DNA of 64,000 nt from Salvelinus alpinus (lineage: Eukaryota > Chordata > Actinopteri > Salmoniformes > Salmonidae). The DNA lies in NCBI RefSeq assembly GCF_045679555.1, contig NC_092091.1:89386651-89450650 (forward strand), read 5' to 3'. Under the pieces are notes generated by a model. It ran no database searches. It was given only the letters and a program-made list of their open reading frames with translations, and was not told where the DNA came from. A program made the position numbers and the translations under genes. Below, in pieces: positions 55,924 to 64,000 of the stretch. Positions within the stretch are counted from its first letter, which is position 1. Each line of letters opens with the position of its first letter.

Positions 55924-56559
55924 CTAGGTGCACACGCCAAGGGAAATAAGACCAAGGATTATGGTAACAGTCAGGATAGTTTTGTTCAGGAGAGTAGCGT
56001 GTGTGTTGACCACCAGCATAGTGTCCTGGAGAGACTTTCCCACATGTTGCAACTTGAGGGCCTGTGCCTTCATCTGCTGCTGGATAAGTGGCATCTCTTC
56101 AGTAATCTTCCTAACATTCCTCTTGACTGTGGCTAGACTGACTGCGTTGATGGCAGTGGTGCCTAGGGCAAATAGTGACCCTACGGCTGCCCCTATCGAT
56201 AGTAGGGCCCCGACGAATCGTTTCTCTCGCCTGGGCTCGGCTAGTTCTGACTGGGTTACTGTGAACTTTTGGAGTTGGGCCAACATATGGGCAGTGTCTA
56301 GCTGGGCGTGCTTAATTGCCTGGCTGGTCCAGTCAGCCCCGGCCCAACTCAAATGCGCCGCAGGTGGAATGTGTTGGTGGTACACATTCTCTGCATCTAG
56401 GCGGACATACACTCTCTGCGTGTGTACTCTGCAGTTAGTTATGAGGAGTCCTGGATCGTCGCGGAGAACGATTCCCGTAGGAGGTCCGTTCGTGATTACG
56501 TCTGCTGGGTTGGTTTTGACCAGGGCGCAGAGTGTCAGGATCAGCCAAAGGAACTCCAT
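55924..56559 (-). CDS. Env-like ORF, 211 residues
   Basis: What is visible: a hydrophobic start like a signal peptide (residues 2-16), a short surface-type part, a furin-type site RREKR (110-114), a Gly/Ala-rich hydrophobic stretch (115-135) like a fusion peptide, a long amphipathic helical region (about 136-185), and a C-terminal membrane segment (about 191-209). It has the order of a class I viral envelope, but it is much shorter than usual. I see no CX6CC motif and few cysteines. It is either an internally deleted env or an unusually small one. The ORF is open over its whole length, unlike pol upstream. It starts at the ATG after the integrase stop. Confidence 0.65.
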   Translation of the reverse strand: MEFLWLILTLCALVKTNPADVITNGPPTGIVLRDDPGLLITNCRVHTQRVYVRLDAENVYHQHIPPAAHLSWAGADWTSQAIKHAQLDTAHMLAQLQKFTVTQSELAEPRREKRFVGALLSIGAAVGSLFALGTTAINAVSLATVKRNVRKITEEMPLIQQQMKAQALKLQHVGKSLQDTMLVVNTHATLLNKTILTVTIILGLISLGVCT

Positions 56560-56853
56560 CCTACAGAACCGCCTAATCAGAGATTGTTGGATTATTTAAG
56601 TTTTGTTTTGGTAAACTATTATTTAAGTTTTGTTTTGACAACTATTTTTCTGGTTTTGTTTTGAAACAGTACAGCGCAGGACGATATCAAGTGTCAACAG
56701 ATGTGTATCTGGTAGCTGGGAAGAAAATAAGAGATTTTAGGTGCAACGTACTGATCCCCTGGGAGGGATCAGCTGAGGGTACTTAAGAATTTTCTTAGTA
56801 CCTCTGACTTTGCTAGGTTTTATCTATTCGGTGCTGGCTAGCACCCCTTCTAT

Positions 56854-57318
56854 TCACATGGGGGGAGTGTACAACTTGATTTGGTTCCGGTGGACCCACT
56901 TTAATGTGGCGTTTTGTCGACCTTTGTTGATTCTGATCTGGTAAGCTACAGGTGATAGCTTCACCAGAATCTCGTGTGGCCCCGTCCAGTGGGGCAGGAA
57001 CTTTCTTGCAACGCCCACGGGTTTGGCGTATATGTAGTACCACACCTTATCCCCGACCTCGAACACCTGGTGTGAGGCCTTTTTGTCATAATAGGTCTTG
57101 TCACCTTCTGCACTTCTTTCCAACTGTCCTTGAGCATACGCAAAGGTAGTCTGGAGATGGTTCCCCAAGTCGGTCACGTATTGATGAGCCATGTAGGCGG
57201 TGGCTGCGGCGACATCTCCCGGTTGGTACAGGAGATGCAGTGGAAGTGTCATTTGCCGCCCCGTCATCATCTCGAAGGGTGTTATTCCTGTAGACCTGTT
57301 GTAATTGGGAGTGATGAC
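56854..57318 (-). pseudogene. Integrase C-terminal part (catalytic core lost)
   Basis: It begins within the end of the integrase core (NRSTGITPFEMMTGR) and runs through the GPY/F-like module (FLPHWTGPHEILVKLSPVAY) to a stop. The zinc-binding domain and the DDE residues are absent: a deletion joins RT (ending RSFLG) to this part at about 57318-57323. Confidence 0.8.
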
Positions 57319-57322
57319 ATAC

Positions 57323-57745
57323 TCCCAAGAAGCTGCGCACCTCGTGAAGGTTCGTAGGTGTTTTGATGTTGCGGACAGCCTGGATTCTGTTCGACTGTGG
57401 CAGGATGCCCTCGGCACCCACCAGAAGCCCAACGTAGTTTACCTTGGTCCTGCACCATTGTCCCTTCATGATGGCCAACTTAGCCCCTGCAGTCCCGAGT
57501 TGGGTGAGAACGTGGTCCATTTCATTGAGGTGATGTGACCAAGTCTCACTTCTCATGAGAACGTCGTCCACGTAGATTATCGTCCCCCTAGAGGCTGCGT
57601 CTGGCATTGCCTTGTGCAGGAAGATGTTGAACTCTGAAGGGGAGTTCGCATACCCGAATGGGCAGCGATTGAGCGTAAAGAGCTTGTTCGAGAAAAAGAA
57701 AGCCAACTTGTGTTGGTCACGAGGGTCAACTGTCATGGAAACCAT
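57323..57745 (-). pseudogene. Reverse transcriptase, palm part with YVDD
   Basis: Continues RT after a frameshift near 57730. It has the RCPFGYANSPSEFN block, the YVDD catalytic motif at 57563-57574, a VNYVGLLV block and the HEVRSFLG end. RT thumb and RNase H sequence beyond this are deleted. Confidence 0.85.
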
Positions 57746-59711
57746 TAGCCACGTCGACGGTGGAGAAGTACTTGGCGTTTGCCACCTTTGGTAACTCTTG
57801 GTCTAGCTGTGTCATTGGCCAACGAGACAGCGGAACCAGTTTGTTGAGTTGTCTATAGTCAACGGTAAGACGCCATTTACCCGTTGGTTTTAGAACAGGC
57901 CACATGGGAGCGCTGTACGTACTGTTACATTCCCTGATTATCCGTTTAGCTAATAAGGAATCGATAATCTCTTGTACCGCTGCGTATGCTGCAAGCGGGA
58001 TTTTGTATTGTCTAACAAACGTAGGAGTTGCTCCGGGTGGCGTAGGAATACGCACCACATGGATATCCGTAACCCCGCAATCCAGTGAGTCTGTTGACCA
58101 GATCTCACTGTGTTTGTTAAACAATTCTCTCAACTGATGGCGTTCATTGTCATTGACAAGAGCATCAGCCTCCGACAGTAGTTGTATTACCTGCGCATGA
58201 AACCCAGGATATGGTTCTGCGACGTTGTACAGGTCTTCATCGGGTGGTGATGGCATGTCACCTTTGGGAGAGTCATCGGTTGTTACCTCACAAGAGTGTA
58301 TTTCGCGCGCAGGAGGAGACGCAATATCATCCTCCGTGACGATGGAGTATATTAACAGGTTGCTGTCAGAAACGACATCCAGCCTGAACGTTGATGTGTC
58401 GTCAAGTGGCAATACGGGAGTTAGTGCGATTGCTTTTGACTGACAAGTAAACAGCGTACCTCCCTTGCCATCTAGGTCTAGGGAGGACGGAAGAGGCCCA
58501 ATCACGGGAACAACCAGTTCAAAATCATGGAAGGAGTAATCGATCAATGTTCCTAGCTGAGTGTGCCGAGAAATGGAAATATCCGCTTGAGTCAGATTTT
58601 GTACCAGGAGGTAAGTGGATCTAGCGGTTAGTTCCAACAGCGGGTTGCCATTGATAGTTAGCCCCAAGTCGAATAGTTGCGGAGAGGGTTGGAAGAACGC
58701 AGTGGTGCCTTCCATCCGGTATCCGGGCGCCAGGTTCAGTCTTACAGAAACCTCTGTAGTTCTTGCCGGGATCAACATGGCGGACTCAGTAATCACCTTG
58801 CAAGCTTCGGGAATAGTCTGCCCGGATGCCATTCGCACCGGGTCGAAAGTCAAGGCATGTTGGTTTGGCTGAGCCAAAGACCAAAGAACTTGGTGTATGG
58901 TGTCGAGTTTAACACCCAATCTTACCAAAATGTCCGCTCCCACATAGACTGTATGTGGGAGGTCCGCGACAACCAGTAAGTAGTGAGATACTTCCTTGGT
59001 TCCAATGCGGATCGATAGCGCACACACCCCTACTGCGGTGAGTGTTGTCTGGGGAGGCGTTCCCAGTGGAAATCTAAACGTTTTCGGCACAAGGGGATGG
59101 CAGTTAACCGTTTTCGAAATTTCGTTGAACAATTCCAGACTGATTGCGGATTTTTCTGACCAGGTTGCCAGTATGGCATCCTCAACCATAGTACCGTTTA
59201 GGCACACGCCCCCTATCAGAGGAGGGCGGTAAGTGTCAGCTGGTGAGTCACTCAAGCCACACAGGAAGACCTCATATTCTGTTAAGTTCCGAGTTGAACT
59301 AACCTTGTCAGTTGCCACCAATGGCGGGCTCATGGCCAAGTTCACCGGGTTTGCGTCAGATATTGACGTCGAACCCACGTCGTTGCACAATGTATGGCAG
59401 GTAGCCTTGGAAGAATGCGGTGCAGTCAACGGAGTTGGCATCGGTATTTGTGACCAGATTTGATTGGTTTTCCAATCCATTAGTGGTACCAGACGGTCAA
59501 TTAAATCAATCCCAATCAGCATCCGTTCAATTTCGATGCTAGTCACATACACGGGGTGGATCAGTGACACGCTTTCGAAGTTGAGTTTAAGTAGGAGACG
59601 CTTGGTTAGGGGCGAGGTGGCTTGCGTGAAGCCTCGAAGATTCGTATCGCAATGTTCCGTTTTCAACCAACGTTTTGCAGGGTCGACTGCCCTTTTTAGG
59701 TCGTCCAGCAA
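57726..59711 (-). pseudogene. Pol: protease C-terminal half, second protease-like domain, spacer, RT fingers
   Basis: 661 codons open. Residues 53-87 look like the second half of a retroviral protease (IGIDLIDRLVPLMDW). Residues 176-278 look like another protease-like unit (AILATWSEKSAISLELF at the place of a DSG loop, later VGADILVRLGVKLD). RT begins about residue 560, with KWRLTVDYRQLNKL and the first catalytic Asp in FSTVDVANGF. The frame ends at TGA right after that motif; RT resumes in another frame. The first codons derive from the duplicated segment that broke the protease. Confidence 0.8.
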
Positions 59712-60172
59712 GGTTTCGGATATGAGGTTAGGTCATCCAGCAAGGTTTCGGATATGAGGGAAATTGTCGAACCCGAATCTATCAGAGCATGACAGGTCAA
59801 ACAGTCCTCCAGGACTGTTCTAAGGTATGGCCTATTCGAGTTGGTTTTTCTCGTCATATCTCTAACAAAATGGAGTGGGTTGGGAGAACGGAGCGGTTTG
59901 TAATCTGTGTCGATTTCCAAGACAGATAAGTCACCGACGTGACCCAGTGGGTCCTCTATCGGAATGGGAGAGGAATCGTCTGTTGCACAGCTACTTATCT
60001 TGTGCATCTCCACATCCGTATCCAAGTCTATAGACAAAACCTGCTGGCTTGTGTCTAGAACGAGCGGTTCTTGGACGGGGTTTTGAGTGGGGGCGGGGGT
60101 AATGGAAATGTTTGCGTCCTCTTGAATTGCAAGAGTTTCGGCGGACTTGGTTTCCGACGATTTTACGCCTAG
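59696..60172 (-). pseudogene. Protease N-terminal half (DSG active site), in frame after gag stop
   Basis: Open from the codon after the gag UGA (60173-60175) down to 59696. The active-site triplet D-S-G lies at 59771-59779 in ALIDSGSTISLIS. A 32-bp tandem duplication (59699-59727 and 59731-59759) shifts the frame just after it. Removing 32 bases (2 modulo 3) would align this frame with the downstream pol frame. Confidence 0.8.
59699..59759. repeat. 32-bp tandem duplication disrupting protease
   Basis: GGTCRTCCAGCAAGGTTTCG and the following GATATGAGG occur twice, offset by 32 bases. This is a frameshifting lesion. Confidence 0.9.

Positions 60173-60175
<3 letters not shown>
60169..60175 (-). 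promoter_or_regulatory. Gag stop in readthrough context UGA-CUAG
   Basis: On the minus strand gag ends TCA TCA TGA CTA GGC. The same frame stays open beyond the stop into protease (the distance 60173 to 59696 is a multiple of three). UGA followed by CUAG is a known stop-readthrough context, and stop suppression is how gamma- and epsilonretroviruses make Gag-Pol. Confidence 0.7.
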
Positions 60176-62133
<1,958 letters not shown>

Positions 62134-62211
62134 CATGTCACCACCATCGCCTCTCCCGAGCCCAGCGCTGCCTGAAATTGATATATGGTGCACGTTTTTA
62201 AGGACACACCT

Positions 62212-62877
62212 CAGATATTGTCACTCCTCACACCTCAGATATTGTCACTCCTCCCACCTCAGATATTGTCACTCCTCCCACCTCAGATATTGTCACCCCT
62301 CCCACCTCAGATATTGTCACTCCTCCCACCTCAGATATTGTCACTCCTCCCACCTCAGATATTGTCACTCCTCCCACATCAGATATTGTCACTCCTCCCA
62401 CCACAGATATTGTCACTCCTCCCACCTCAGATATTGTCACCCCTCCCACCTCAGATATTGTCACTCCTCCCACCTCAGATATTGTCACTCCTCCCACCTC
62501 AGATATTGTCACCCCTCCCACCTCAGATATTGTCACCCCTCCCACCTCAGATATTGTCACCCCTCCCACCTCAGATATTGTCACTCCTCCCACCTCAGAT
62601 ATTGTCACTCCTCCCACCTCAGATATTGTCACTCCTCCCACCTCACATATTGTCACTCCTCCCACCTTAGATATTGTCACCCCTCCCACCTCAGATATTG
62701 TCACCCCTCCCACCTCACATATTGTCACTCCTCCCACCCTCAGATATTGTCACTCCTCCCACCTCAGATATTGTCACACCTCCCACCTCACATATTGTCA
62801 CTCCTCCCACCTCAGATATGGTCACCCCTCCCACCTCAGATATTGTCACCCCTCCCACCTCAGATATGGTCACCCCA
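62212..62877 (+). repeat. Minisatellite, 24-bp unit, ~28 copies
   Basis: The unit contains CAGATATTGTCACTCCTCCC plus ACCT. The unit length is divisible by three, so several frames on both strands are open; none is a gene. Confidence 0.93.
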
Positions 62878-63049
62878 GTGCACGTGAGCTCATATATAAC
62901 GGGTCAATTACCAATCCTGGCGCACAGATTGGAAAATAAGAAAGCGCGGCTCATAATTGCCAACGACATGCATTTGACAATAGTGCTGACTTGACGTCAG
63001 CCAACAATAGAGCCCTAGTTTTAACAGCTTCACTGTGAACCCTTTTATT

Positions 63050-63830
63050 TTTATGTATTTCACCTTTATTTAACCAGGGAGGCCAGTTGAGAACAAGTTC
63101 TCATTTACAACTGCGACCTGGCCAAGATAGAGCAAAGCAAGGAGACAAAACAACAACATAGAGTTACACATGTGATAAACAAACGTACAGTAAATATCAC
63201 AATAGAAAAATCTATACACAGTCTGTGCAAATGTAGTAAGATTAGGGAGGTAAGGAAATAAATAGGCCATAGTCGCGAAATAATTACAATTTAGCAATTA
63301 ACACTGGAGTGATAGATGTGCAGATGATGATGTGCAAGTAGAGATACTGGGGTGCGAAAGAGCAAAAAATAAATAACAATATGGGGATGGGATAGTTGGC
63401 TGGACTATGTACAGGTGCAGTGATCTGTAAGCTGCTCTGACAGCTGATGCTTATAGTTAGCGAGGGAGATATAAGTCTCCAGCTTCAGTGATTTTTGCAA
63501 TTCGTTCCAGTCATTGGCAGCAGAGAACTGGAAGGAAAGGCGGCCAAAGGAGATGTTGGCTTTGGGGATGACCAGTGAAATATACCTTCTGGAGCGCGTG
63601 CTACGGGTGGGTGTTGCTATGGTGACCAGTGAGCTGAGATAAGGCGGGGCTTTACCTAGCAAAGACTTATAGATGACCTGGAGCCAGTGGGTTTGGCGAC
63701 AGATATGTAGAGAGGGCCAGCCAACGAGAGCATACAGGTCACAGTGGTGGGTGGTATACGGGGCTTTAGTGACAAAACGGATGGCACTGTGATAGAACTC
63801 TAACAAGTCTTCTGTCATTGTTGGTTCATA
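63050..63830 (-). mobile_element. L2-like LINE 3' part with RT-tail ORF
   Basis: A minus-strand ORF at 63818-63405 reads like the C-terminal end of a fish LINE polyprotein (LVGWPSLHICRQTHWLQVIY, KAPPYLSSLV, LSFQFSAANDWNELQKSLKL). The 3' end has ACCTTTATTTAACCAGG on the plus strand, like the short copy at 15590. It is 5'-truncated, as is usual for LINEs. Confidence 0.78.
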
Positions 63831-63922
63831 ATGCCTGGTGAATTTTTGGGGGGTATTTGAAATTGTCTAAATAAATTAAATACAATTATAGTGATCAGAC
63901 TGCATAGTAACCATATATGTTA

Positions 63923-63949
63923 ACACACACACACACACACACACAAAAC
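63923..63949 (+). repeat. (AC)n microsatellite
   Basis: About 12 AC dinucleotides followed by an A-rich stretch. Confidence 0.9.
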
Positions 63950-64000
63950 AAAAAACTGTCAATAATGACAGCAAAAAGGAGGAGTGTCAGTCACATGCTT

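Noticed and set aside
55928-56664. Plus-strand ORFs opposite the env-like frame
   Set aside because: Antisense shadows; the minus-strand frame shows signal peptide, cleavage site and membrane segment in order.
62135-62994. Long ORFs (up to 250 codons) in several frames
   Set aside because: They come from a 24-bp minisatellite whose unit is divisible by three, so frames on both strands stay open.

Overview
The window looks like teleost DNA, most likely from a salmonid. It contains tRNA-derived SINEs of the salmonid HpaI kind, several Tc1/mariner remnants, L2-type LINE fragments, palindromic MITE-like repeats, and fish-type NLR exons (LRR + B30.2, and FIIND + CARD). There are no bacterial-type genes. 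Coding sequence is a small fraction; most of the 64 kb is tandem and interspersed repeats.

Layout. (1) 1-4.3 kb: the 3' part of a plus-strand NLR gene with four LRR exons, a short linker exon and a B30.2 (PRY/SPRY) terminal exon. A solo LTR and a SINE sit in the first intron. (2) 4.4-8.9 kb: two minisatellites (53 bp and 43 bp units). (3) 9.2-18.7 kb: nine phase-compatible exons giving a linker, a complete FIIND (ZU5-UPA) and a caspase-1-like CARD, i.e. the C-terminal half of an NLRP1-like inflammasome sensor. Its introns hold an 83-bp array, a LINE, a Tc1 element and a 52-bp array. (4) 18.6-25 kb: a 40-bp minisatellite, Tc1 fragments and MITE-like palindromes. (5) 25.1-39.8 kb: about 20 copies of a ~730-bp satellite, ending in a 100-N assembly gap. 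(6) 40.5-47.5 kb: a second FIIND-CARD paralogue, nearly identical to the first through ZU5 but diverged in UPA and carrying a different, ASC/NLRP1-like CARD. (7) 47.6-54.9 kb: a solo LTR, minisatellites, a SINE, a TIR-bounded non-autonomous element and another LTR-like block. (8) 54.9-62.1 kb: a degraded minus-strand LTR retroelement with gag, protease/RT, integrase tail and a small env-like ORF. Its gag ends in UGA-CUAG, in frame with protease. (9) 62.2-64 kb: a 24-bp minisatellite and an L2-like LINE tail.

How the genes fit together. In NLRP1-like proteins the FIIND cleaves itself at a Phe-Ser bond, and the released UPA-CARD fragment nucleates a caspase-1/ASC inflammasome. Both paralogues keep the Phe-Ser site and a His 27 residues upstream. 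The two copies stay alike on the ZU5 side and differ on the UPA-CARD side. The splice phases would also let the same LRR exons join either B30.2 or FIIND-CARD. Family assignments rest on motif reading only; no database search was possible.
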